Assembly: GCA_920105625.2 (NCBI GenBank)
Contig: OV050030.1
Span: forward strand, 99,884,152 to 99,948,151
DNA length: 64,000 nt
Direction of reading: 5' to 3'
From: Clusia tigrina
Taxonomy: Eukaryota; Arthropoda; Insecta; Diptera; Clusiidae
Shown: positions 36,642 to 46,832 of the stretch, one piece after another
Numbering within the stretch: the stretch's first letter is position 1
Layout of the letters: each line of letters starts with the position of its first letter
Program-made: the position numbers and the translations under genes
Notes under the pieces: model-generated
Seen by the model: the letters and a program-made list of their open reading frames with translations, nothing else
Told to the model about the DNA's origin: nothing
Databases searched by the model: none

Positions 36642-36917
36642 TTGCTTATAATTCCCTGCGCCTCCGGGTCTAAAGTTTGCAACTACAAATCTCCGCTGGT
36701 GACAATCGAACATGGAAGTGGATGGATAATCAGTGGTCACTTCAAGCTGTTACATACCATAGACCTCACTCAATTCAAAGAAATTATTTTGGAACTGACC
36801 GAGCTTGTCACATGGCAAAAACTGGATTGTGGTTTTCTCATGGAGAATGTTTGTGTATTGTTGTTGTTGTTTCTATTTAGGTGCTTATACATAGAAAATA
36901 AGGGACAATGGTTTTAA
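36642..36917 (+). pseudogene. Possible env N-terminal fragment of Gy2
   Basis: This 91-aa frame contains ISGHFKLLHTIDLTQFKEII, followed by a hydrophobic stretch. A short segment with a His-x-Ile-(D/N)-Leu pattern is usual near the start of insect errantivirus env proteins, and the place after pol fits. The evidence is a single motif, so this is tentative. Confidence 0.3.
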
Positions 36918-37610
36918 TATACTTGTTTGCTTGTTTAATAAAATACATTTAATTAATTGAATTTCATTATCACTTCTTTATTCCAAAAAACTCTTGATTA
37001 CGAAAAACAAAGGAAACCCGCAAACATGTATATATTAGTTATTTCTGTTATCATTAGTTATAACAAGATTTCTACGATGAGAATATTTATTAAGAATAAA
37101 AAACAAAAAAAACCACAATAAGCTTGTATGCTTGTGGTTTCTATTATTAATTAATAAATAAAAAACGAAATGCTTTTTATGCTTTTATTTGCATCTTATT
37201 TTAAATTATATTTCAACTACTAGTCATAAATATGAGCTTTTCTTAAAACTAATAAATTTTGTAATGCACAATTTCTACTGTGCACATAACATTGTTAAAT
37301 ATTTGGTTAATCCTGTGGAAGTGTTATTAGGCTATTCTTGCCAAATGCTTCCAAATTATAAATTATTAATTTTTGATTGTCAACGATTTGTTGTAACCAT
37401 TTGACTTTGTCTGCTCCTTTTATATTCTAGTATTATTTAAGTTGAGTATTTAAAATGATTTCATACTTTTAAATGTTATTAATTATTAGTCAGCCATTTT
37501 ACTTATTTTTGCATTTTAAAACATAAATTTGCGTTCCATACGGTGATTTAATAATAAAGTTTTGATATTCAGTGTTATTGAAAGATATTGCCAATTCTTT
37601 ATCTATAAAC
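36918..37610. other. AT-rich spacer with a hairpin at 37111-37141
   Basis: There is no gene. AAACCACAA at 37111-37119 pairs with TTGTGGTTT at 37133-37141. It lies about 470 bp beyond the 3' end of the minus-strand capsid-like remnant and could be a transcript end structure, which is inference. Confidence 0.4.
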
Positions 37611-38720
37611 TCATTTGTATTTCCCTTGAAGCCTTGCATGTCTGCAAAAATATACATTCCATGTTGATCTGTTGAATGTTCTCATTTCCATCGTTAGTGT
37701 ATATTGACCGTGTATAATTGGACAGTAAACTGATGTATTAGCAGAGACATTCTTCAAGATCTCGAATTCAATGTTAATGTCAAGAGGTCCAGCATTTATG
37801 ATTTCATTTTGGTGTGTAACGTCAATTGTAAATATTGGAGCTTTGTTTTTATAGTTTTCCAAATCCAATAATGGATGCGGTTCATCCAAATAATATTGTA
37901 GTTCAAACTTTGAATACATTTCATACAGCATAACGATTGAATTCAATTCGTGTATTCAAATCATCATAGGAATATGACTCAGAGCTTAGAAACACTTTAT
38001 TATTTGACATGTCGGAATGTATGAACTCGCCGGTGACTGAATTCCAAAAATCGCTTAAAATATATTGTGGTCTTACGTTTTGTGATGACAACTTTATATT
38101 CTATGATTAGTTGATTGATTTAATGCTGGGTTAAAATATGAATTCACATTTCGAAAAATGATTGTTTGTGGTTGGTTACTTTAATAGTTTTATAAATTTG
38201 TAGCTTAAATGCATCGTTTAATGGTACATGTGGAACTTTCCATAAAATACACTTTATATGTAAAATTTAGTTTCTTTCTTTGGAATCAGTTGAGTAAATA
38301 GCTTCATCACTATATTTTGAACGGTTTAATATCAATTCAATTTAATAGAACTTTATTAAAGTCCGCGAAACCAGGTAACCGTTTTAATGAAACACAGAAG
38401 TTGAAATAACTATTCGATGGAATTATATATTCATTAGGAGACCAACCGGAATTTTTTGACATTTCACTTTCATATGTATTCAATGATAGACAATTTTTGA
38501 TTGTTGTGCTTATACCTAAATTTCTTGCACGATCGATTTCGACAGTATTAAGCTTATAGCGTATTTCATCAAAAAGAAAAGTTATACAACTATTTTTGAG
38601 TCGAATACTTTTTGAAATTTTACCATCTAGAAGAATAATGCTTCTTTCAATGTCTAACAGTGTTTCACTTGGTAATGCATATAGATCCTGATTTTGAATG
38701 TTATTTGAATTTCATAATAT
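37611..38720 (-). pseudogene. Capsid-like (double jelly-roll type) protein remnant, Polinton/adintovirus-like
   Basis: Minus-strand pieces in three frames form one consistent protein. Near 38670-38400 they read DLYALPSETLLDIERSIILL, DEIRYKLNTVEIDRARNLGI and FNFCVSLKRLPGF. Near 38240 they read WKVPHVPLNDAFKLQIYKTI, and near 38060-37611 a segment with MLYEMYSKFELQYY and ANTSVYCPIIHG. I recognise the pattern (a DEIRYxLN..EIDR strand, an N-I-G-I-S type loop and a C-terminal NTxxYCxIIH strand) from arthropod proteins of Polinton-like or adintovirus-like elements. This is from memory of the family, not a search. At least three frameshifts and several stops show that it is dead. Confidence 0.45.
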
Positions 38721-38826
38721 TTCCAAAGTGAATAAGGTTGGTACATAGCTATGGAATTCCTTTTTTTATAATTGTATCAGTAACAGGTTTTTCTAATACA
38801 ATATCGCATGCACACTTTTAGGGTAC

Positions 38827-39100
38827 TCAGTTACATGAGAACAAAAGTGCGTGGTCAACTTTCCATTCATGTAGGCCGCAGTTTGCTGAGTAGCACAGCC
38901 ACCTGATAGTAACACGTAACTGGGGCAACCTCGAAAGAAGGGCATCGAATAGGAAGTAAGTCAAAAGATGTAAATTAGTATATAAGACCGATCTTTGTTG
39001 AATAAAGATGGCAGATTGCATTCAAGCACCGAAAATCTAGACCGGCGTATTCATTTTGGGTAGTTGCTGCGAAAGCAGCAAACTGACGGAAGAACAACAA
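38827..39100 (+). repeat. LTR-like promoter module
   Basis: TATATAAG at 38979-38986 is followed by AATAAA at 39001-39006, the close spacing seen in compact LTRs. A GNRA-type hairpin (AGTTGCTGC, GAAA, GCAGCAAACT) spans 39062-39084. No second copy or TG..CA ends with target duplication were proved. It lies between the two capsid-like remnants and probably separates them. Confidence 0.4.
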
Positions 39101-39473
39101 TAAAGTAAGTACACCTGGATTGCAACTTAGCTCACTGATTTCTTACAAGTACTTGAACTTGAAGGATTGTCAAATGAAAACACACTCGATTGTGCTCTTG
39201 AATCAATTCATGCAATTTTGCAATCAATTGCTTTTATTGGTATTTAATATAATAACAAAGTATGTAAAATATTAACAATACGCATATAATAATATATAAT
39301 GTAAATGATAATAACCTTCACATGGCATTTCTGCCTTAGCATATTGAGGCAGCGTTTGCTGCTTAATTCTATCAAAAAAGAATGTCATGCAGTTTTGCTT
39401 TCTGTGCATTGTTCGGTTATTGCACTGTCAAGATGTTCATTAGCTAGCAAGCATTGTCAAGGTTAATTTAAAA
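39101..39473. other. Spacer, nothing recognised
   Basis: AT-rich, no coding motif. Confidence 0.4.
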
Positions 39474-39726
39474 TAGGCGCATTCGATTCGTAAATTGTAT
39501 CGAACTCGTAGCCAGCTGTGCGAATATTTTTATATTTTGGAAGGGAAATTTGTATGGGTAATTTTTAATCTCGTTGGTTTTCAATCAATTTTCAATTTGA
39601 AAGCACTTTCTATCGAGGATAGAAATATTCGCTCGTTTCATCCGAGTATAATTTACTCGATAACTTTTTCCATACAAATGTCTGTCTTGGCCTCGCCCCG
39701 ATAGAGTGGCGAATCGAATGCGCCTA
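39474..39726. mobile_element. MITE with 17-bp perfect terminal inverted repeats
   Basis: The left end TAGGCGCATTCGATTCG (39474-39490) is the exact reverse complement of the right end (39710-39726). The length is 253 bp with no coding capacity. If the outer TA at each end is the target duplication, a Tc1/mariner-like origin is suggested. It sits in the minus-strand capsid-like gene that continues at 39727. Confidence 0.75.
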
Positions 39727-39995
39727 ATAATAAATAAGCAAATGAAACTAAACAGCTAGCGTTTGAATCTATTTCGGTTTGTAGAGTATTGTTGTTTGCA
39801 TTTATTAGTAACTGACCTTCAGGAATTAATTTAACAAATTCAAATTTTAAAATGTCAGTTATATCATCAATTTCATACGATCCAGTTGGAAATTCAATAA
39901 TTTCATCACCAATATGTAGCCAATTATTGCTTACATCTACATTGGGAATATAATTATAGGTTTGAAAATCAACAAGTCCGCACACATAGCTCATT
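39727..39995 (-). pseudogene. Second jelly-roll-like protein remnant (Polinton-type), cut by a MITE
   Basis: The minus-strand frame reads from a Met near 39993 (MSYVCGLVDFQTYNYIPNVD) through GDEIIEFPTGSYEIDDITD and GQLLINANNNTLQTEI, then enters the MITE. The I-x-F-P-T-G-S-Y-E-I-D-D-I motif followed by an N-N-N-T-L strand is a pattern I associate with a small jelly-roll protein found beside the capsid-like gene in arthropod Polinton-type elements. The start Met and its tie to the 37.6-38.7 kb remnant are inference. Confidence 0.45.
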
Positions 39996-40740
39996 ATACC
40001 CTTTACCTTTAAAAAAGGTGAAAAAAGGTAAAAAGAGTATACTAATTTTGTGCTTTTAAGAAGGATTGCAATTTCAAGAAGGAGGCGTGGTAGGTACGGA
40101 CATATATATACAGATATGATCAGAATCACTTTCTAAACAATTTTTATTGTCAGTCCGTCTATCCGTCTGTCCGTCCGTCCGCCCATCTGTCAGTCCGTCC
40201 GTCCGTCTGTGGCCACTTTTTTTTTCACGGTTAGAGCTATCTTACCCTAGTTTGGTAGGGAAAGATAGTTCTAAGGCTATATGGGCCGATTTGTACAAAG
40301 ACCACGCCTACCTCCCATAACTTTTCTTACCTTTTTAAAATGACTATAACTTCGGTACAATTGATGGAATAGTGACGCAAATATGGAGACGTGGGTCTTA
40401 CTAAATATTATGCAAAAAGTGACGCCCACTATAAACAAATATTCATAACCTAAGATCTGGTAGCAATTTATGGACGAAATTTTACGGGAAGGAACTTGTG
40501 AAGATTATAAAACTATCTACATTAAATAGGGTTGATCACGAAAAAGACATGCCCACTTGACATAAGGAAATTTCGGGTCTAAAATTAAAATTAGGCTACC
40601 GATGCTCGTATTGATGCCATAAGAATAAAAATTGGAAGCAATATACATGGGGTCCATAATATTTCTGCCATAAATTTACTTGGAACTTTACAATACGAAA
40701 TCAGAAACAACTTCAGGCAGTTAAATTGGCTACTACCATA
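39996..40740. repeat. Dispersed repeat with (GTCC/GTCT)n and fold-back motifs
   Basis: It starts with a fold-back TATACCCTTTACCTTT (about 39996) versus AAAGGTAAAAAGAGTATA. It contains a GTCCGTCTGTCCGTCC-type tract (40152-40211) and an imperfect 17-bp hairpin at 40233-40272. Repeats with a TATACCCTTT start and a GTCCGTCTGTCC tract are common in higher flies. It has no ORF. Confidence 0.6.
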
Positions 40741-40851
40741 AACAAATGTAGCAGAAAATACACGGAGCATCTAAAGACCGATATGCGGCAACTATCAGGG
40801 ATGACAAATTTGCCACAAAGAAGACTAAAGCGAATCGCACCCACAGAACTT

Positions 40852-40852
<1 letters not shown>

Positions 40853-40881
<29 letters not shown>
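40853..40881. repeat. (CA)n microsatellite
   Basis: About 14 CA units. Confidence 0.95.
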
Positions 40882-40883
<2 letters not shown>

Positions 40884-40942
40884 TGGGAATAAAGTTTTTG
40901 TGGAAAGGTTTGATTTAAAAAAAAAAATGTATATATATACTC

Positions 40943-41238
<296 letters not shown>

Positions 41239-41391
41239 TCCTATATAAAAGAGAGTGATGTTAGTTACTACGCTTACAACTCAAGAACGCCTTTACCGAT
41301 TTCGATGATGAGCACCAATTCGGTTAGGTCTCCACCCAAACAAGAAGAAAAGAAAATTCATTTTCCCATATATTTCGTATGGAGCGATTTT

Positions 41392-41589
41392 ACAACGCCA
41401 TCTTAACTCAAGAACCCATAAAAACGAACATAATTTCAAATGCTGGTTCCGGTATTGCCAGTAGATGGCGTTGTGTGCATCAACTTTTTTACAACGCCAA
41501 CTTAACTCAAGAACCCATAAAAACGAACATTATTTCAAATGCTGGTTCCGGTATTGCCAGTAGATGGCGTTGTGTGCATCAACTTCTGA
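41392..41589. repeat. 99-bp tandem duplication with inverted ends
   Basis: Units 41392-41490 and 41491-41589 differ at only a few bases. Each carries ACAACGCCA at its start and the reverse complement TGGCGTTGT about 66 bp later (41466-41474 and 41565-41573). Confidence 0.85.
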
Positions 41590-41789
41590 CAAACAGAACA
41601 GTTGAACAGTTTCTCAAATTTGTATCAGCTTATGACAGTTATTGTAAATATATTTGATTAAATACATTTATTGTTTTGAAACGATTTATAGTTTGCTGCG
41701 TAATAAAACACGCTCACTTTACTCTAACAACTATTTTATTATATTAATTAAAGAACAAAACGAATTTAATGACATTGATATTACATTAC

Positions 41790-44708
41790 TTAGAAAGCTA
41801 CAGCTGTAGACGCAAACACTTGACGAGGAATAATGACTTGTTTTCTTCTATCATGTTTAACAACAGTGTTGCCAGCTGTATCGTTTTGTGAAGAAGGCAG
41901 ACTCGGTGCTGCCACATCCACTCCTCTTCCAGTGACAAAGTCAGGATCTGCTAGGAAAGATATTCTTCTTGACGGAGTACCACGTACTGGAGCATTTGAA
42001 TTCGGTCGTTGAGACGATTGTGAACTTCGAGGAGATACTGGAGAACTTTGAGTAGGAGGTAGCGAACTTTGAGTAGATGTTGTATTTCCTGGTTGAATTA
42101 CATTAGGTTGAGTATCATTTATAATGAAAGCTGGTTTTAGTCGATCTGCTGATATATTTACATCTTTGGTTTTTATTTTAATGGTGTATAAACGATCAGA
42201 AATTCTTTGTACAATTTCATAGGGCCCAGTGTAGGGTGGCTCGAGAGGCTCTCTGATTGCATCTGTACGTAAAAAGACATGAGTGCAATCATGAAGATTT
42301 TTTAGAACGAACATTTTGTTTTTGTTGTGATGAGCTGTTGGTGTAGGCCGCAATAGATTAAAATAGTTACGAAGTTTGCTTAAAAATTCTGTAGAGTTTG
42401 CAGGTCTGTCGGACTCAACAAAAAAATTATTTGGTAACCGTAATTGACCACCATAAAGTAGGTCGGAAGGAGAAGCTTGAAGATCTTCTTTGAAAGCGGT
42501 TCTTAAGCCAAGTAATACAGTTGGTAATATATCAACCCATGATACTTTAGATTGACGCATTAAAGCAGCTTTAAAAGTCCTGTGCCATTTTTCAATCATT
42601 CCATTTGACTGTGGATGGTAGGCTGTTGTTCGAGGACGTTTGGAACCAGTTAAATTTACAAGAGCCTTAAATAAACCAGATTCAAATTGCGTACCTTGAT
42701 ACGTTGTGATGCTTTTAGGACAACCGAATGGAGAAGTCCAAAAAGACCAAAATGCTGTTGCGACCGTTTCAGCTGACATGTCCATCATTGGACCGCCTTC
42801 GGGCCATCGTGAAAAACTGTCGATCATTGTAAGGCAGTATCTATAACCCTGTACATGGGGCATCACTACGATGTCTAAATGCACATGATCAAACCGATTG
42901 TCTGGAACATCTATTTTATTCGGTGTAAAACGATTATGTCTTGTAATCTTCGCTCTTTGGCATGATAAACAATTTCGGGACCAATTAGTGATTTGCTTTT
43001 TCATTCCAGGCCATATGTATTTGTTACGAATTTTTTGAAGACTAGCTCCATCACTAGGATGAGGAAGGTTGTGAATTGAATTGAAGATTTGTTGACGCAA
43101 TGGTTCAGGAACATACGGACGGACATAACCTGTAGATATGTCGCAGTAAACTAATGTGCAATCAAAATGAACGACGTGAAGTTTTAAAGAATTATTACCC
43201 TCCAATAGGGTTTTTAACTCTTCATCTAATTCTTGAGCTGATTGAAGTTCTTCCATAGAAATTGATGTTGGCATTGAAATTGCATTTAGACGAGACAGTG
43301 CATCGGCCACTGTGTTTTCAGGGCCGGACAAATAAACCATTTCAGTGATAAACTGTGAAATAAAATCGAGATGTCTCAATTGTCGAGGCGATGCTTTTTC
43401 CGGTTTTTGAGAAAATGCGTAAACAAGCGGTTTATGGTCGGTTTTTATAATAAAATGGCGTGCTTCTAGCATATGACGGAAATATTTTCGGCTTCATAGA
43501 TCGCGAGTAGTTCTGTGTCATATGTGCTATAATTTCTTTCTGCTTTAGACAATTTTCGAGAAAAGAATCCGAGTGGTCTCCACGTGTTGAATTTTTGTTC
43601 AAGCACAGCTCCTATAGCTGTATCAGAGGCATCTGTGATAAGAGCTAGGTCTGAAATTTGGGCTGGATGTGCTAGCATTGTGACATCACTAAGGCTTTGT
43701 TTACAGGAAGAAAATGCATCTTCGGCTTCAGGTGTCCACGGAACTTTTCGCTTGTCATTTTTTTAGAGTTGTTAAGAAATTCGTTGATCGGTGCCTGTAC
43801 TTGAGCAGATGAGGAATACATCGACGACAGAAGTTGATAACACCGAGGAATCTACGAAGTTCGCAAATGGTTTCAGGTTTGGTGTAGTTTTCAATAGCAG
43901 TGACACGATCATTTGGTGGTCGGCCACCACCACCATTGATGATATAACCAAGAAACTGTACTTCAGATTTCCCAAATGGCATTTGTTAACGTTGATGGTT
44001 AAACCATAATATCGAAGGCGTTCAAAAATTTGTCGTAAATTAGATTGATGTTCCTCAACAGATTCAGACATGATTATGATGTCGTCAATGTAACAATAAA
44101 CAAAATCGAGACCTCTCAAAACAGAATCCATAAACCTCTGGAAAGTCTGGGTGGCATTTCTTAACCCAAAAGGCATAAATAAAATTTCCACTAGGCCAAA
44201 AGGAGTACAGACTGTTGTTTTCTGTATGTCTTCATCGGCCATTGGTATTTGGTAGTAGGCTCTAATAAGATCAAGAGTAGAAAAAACAGACTTGCCATGC
44301 AATTTTTCGGAAAAGTCGTTGATGTTGGCTATAGGGTATCGGTCTGGAACAGTCTGAGCATTAAGTTTCCGATAATCGCCACACGCTCGGCGACCATGGA
44401 CCATGGACTCTTAGAAGGGCGACAAATGCCATGATCCAACAAAAAATCTATTTCCGCCTTAGCTGCTGCAAGCTTTTCATCAATAAATATCAATCAATAT
44501 CAATAAATTCATTAAGCAAATCGTTAAAAGGTGTTGTTGTAGACAATGTCGAAATACTAAACTCATTGGTTTTACGAATTTCACCACGACTTGTTAAATT
44601 TGTTGTATTGTCAATAAGACGTCTCTGCTTCAAATCAACAAGTAAATTATAGTAAATTAAAAAATCGGCCCCTAGTATGGGCGATTGGACATCAGCAATA
44701 ATAAACAA
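41790..44708 (-). pseudogene. CsRn1-type Gypsy pol: protease end, RT, RNase H, integrase
   Basis: In element order on the minus strand: protease tail (QSPILGADFLIYYNLLVDLK, 44708-44490), RT ([37 protein letters not shown] and the intact YIDDIIIMS, 44404-43772), RNase H (LITDASDTAIGAVL, 43678-43466) and a 560-aa frame 43472-41790. That frame has the RNase H end (VADALSR), the integrase HHCC domain (HNLPHP..CLSCQRAK), the core and the C-terminus PYTGPYEIV..SADRLKPAF. The second core residue reads TTYQGTQFES, so the catalytic Asp is Tyr (codon 42699-42701). Gag and LTRs are absent. The PYTGPxE and RLKP endings indicate the CsRn1 group. Confidence 0.85.
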
Positions 44709-44726
44709 CCACTTTACAACCTTTTT

Positions 44727-44822
44727 TGACGAGGAATAATGACTTGTTTTCTTCTATCATGTTTAACAACAGTGTTGCCAGCTGTATCGTTTTGTGATGA
44801 AGGCAGACTCGGTGCTGCCACA
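44727..44822. repeat. 96-bp copy of the CsRn1 C-terminal coding end
   Basis: 44727-44822 repeats 41821-41916 with one base change, in the same orientation. It sits upstream of the protease remnant, so part of the 3' end of the ORF occurs at both ends of the truncated element. Confidence 0.9.
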
Positions 44823-45092
44823 AATTTTTTGTGAATTTGCTATTACAAGCGAAAAGTGACGTTAATTACGGATTGTGCAATTAATTTTCAGGTGGATTAC
44901 TTTGAAAATCAATTCTTATTCGCTGATTATTTCATTCAGAGTGATCATTTTAGTGTAGAATTCTATTTTCAAACGGTAAGTTGCAATGAAAGTTGTTTAT
45001 TTTGTGTGGTTATGAGCATATGTTTTGTGTGTTCCTTTCTCAGTGTAATTCACAATGCCGCGAGCCAGAAGATCTAATCTATCGCCTATCAA

Positions 45093-46832
45093 TTGACGAC
45101 GGATGAACAAGAAATCGCACGAGAACAGCGCCGTGTTAGTATGGCCCGACTTCGTGCATCACAAACACAAGAAGAAAGACAGGCGGCAAATGAAACGGCT
45201 CAGTTAACAATGAGAAATCGTCGGGCAAACCAAACAACTCAACAACGTGATAATCAACGCATAAGAAGAACTGCTTCACGTGTTGATTTGAATCGAGTAG
45301 CGTTTCATTACGATTGCAGAATTGACTACAGCTCGCATCCTTCCGTTAAAATTGGCCCAATGGAGGTTGTGTGCAACCATTGCGGTGCATTGAAGTTTGC
45401 TGGAGAAACACCTGGATTGTGCTGTCTCAGTGGCAAGGTTAAATTACCACCATTGCCCTTGCCAACAGAGCCATTGCGTTCTTTGCTTCAAGCTGAAACA
45501 CCAGAATCACGTCATTTTCTATCGAATGCTCAGAATTACAACGGATGCTTTCAAATGACTTCATTTGGAGCAGATATTATTCATGAACGCGGATTCAATC
45601 TGACATTCAAGGTAATAAATTAACCAATCATTTTCTTTTGATGCACAAACAATTTTGAATCTAATTTCGTCATTGACTCTACAGATCCAAGGCCAAATTC
45701 ACCATCGAATTGGATCATTGCTACCACTTGAAGACGCACAACATAAATTCCTCCAAATCTACTTCATGGGCAATGTGGAACATCAACTTGATCAGCGCCA
45801 AACAATCAATACGGAAATGAGAAGAGGAATTCTTCGAGATCTGCAGCAGCTGCTTCATGAACATCATGGATTGGTTCGTTTATTCAAAACTGCGTTGGAT
45901 CGCATGCGACTGATAACTATAAAGTCGTGATCAGAGCGGATAAACGACCTGCAGAAACGCACGAACGCCAATTTAACGCTCCAACAATAGATGAGGTTGC
46001 AGCTGTGATTGTTGGCGAAAACCGGGAATCACGCGATATTGTGATCACACGTCGGGACTCTGGGCAATTGCAACGAATATCCGAAACACATCGTTCATAC
46101 GATGCTTTGCAATACCCACTGATGTTTTGGCAAGGAGACGATGGATATTATATCAACATCAAGATGATAAATCCATCGACCGGTGAGTATAGATATCAAA
46201 ATAATTTTCATTTCAATATGACACTAATGTCACTGATATCATTTAGATGAGGAAACTACCAGGAAGGTCAGCACAATGAATGTTTACTCGTATCGTTTGA
46301 TGATTCGCCAACAACTATTTGCTTCGATTTCGCCGATTGTCTCTGCAATTTTGCGTCGATATGTAGGCCAAAATAGAAGCAGAGCGCCTCCTTTTTATCA
46401 GTTTAAATCAAACCAAACTACGTACGGAGGAGTACATTCATTTACGCGATGCAATTTGCACCGAAGGAAATGCATCTGATTTTGGTCGGTTGAACATTTT
46501 ACCGGCGACGTTCGTCGGCGGCCCACGTCATATGCATGAATATACGCAAGATGCAATGACATATGTACATCATTACGGCCGTCCAGACCTGTTCATCACC
46601 TTCACGTGCAGTTCAAAGTGGATAGAAATTGTTCAACTGCTGCTTCCTGGCCAAACATCAAGTGATCGGCATAATATCACCGCACGTGTATTCAGGCAAA
46701 AAATCCGGTCGCTCATGGACTATATTGTTAGGCATCGTGTCTTTGGGGATACTCGATATTCGTGTCTTTGGGGATACTCGATATATATTCGATTGAATGG
46801 CAAAAAAGAGGACTGCCGCATGCGTACATTAG
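45093..46832 (+). pseudogene. Helitron 2 Rep N-terminal gene with two small introns
   Basis: Exon 1 (45093-45611) has a basic, Gln/Arg-rich start and a CNHCGALKFAGETPGLCC zinc motif. A 73-bp intron (45612-45684; AAG|GTAATA..CTCTACAG) keeps the frame, and exon 2 begins IQGQIHHRIGSLLP. One frameshift lies near 45905. A second intron of 64 bp (46183-46246; CCG|GTGAGT..ATTTAG) joins a split codon correctly. Exon 3 (from 46247) covers the Helitron-like N domain (FITFTCSSKWIEIV). The sequence ends near 46832 before the HUH motif. A 23-bp repeat at 46738-46785 duplicates TCGTGTCTTTGGGGATACTC. The equivalent of the 46331-46832 stretch in Helitron 1 is 19774-20240. Confidence 0.75.

Larger units (their letters stand above)
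41239..46832 (+). mobile_element. Helitron 2: 5' end and Rep N-terminal gene, interrupted
   Basis: The 5' terminus reads TCCTATATAAAAGAGAGTGA, with the TC start expected for Helitrons, and follows (TA)n. Downstream AACTCAAGAAC phrases are usual in insect Helitron leaders. The Rep gene starts at 45093. A CsRn1-type element lies between (about 41700-44830). The 3' part is lost at a junction with BEL/Pao sequence near 46832. Confidence 0.65.

Noticed and set aside
41821..44822. LTR pair of the CsRn1 element
   Set aside because: The 96-bp repeat is coding sequence from the ORF end, with no TG..CA borders, PBS or polypurine tract.
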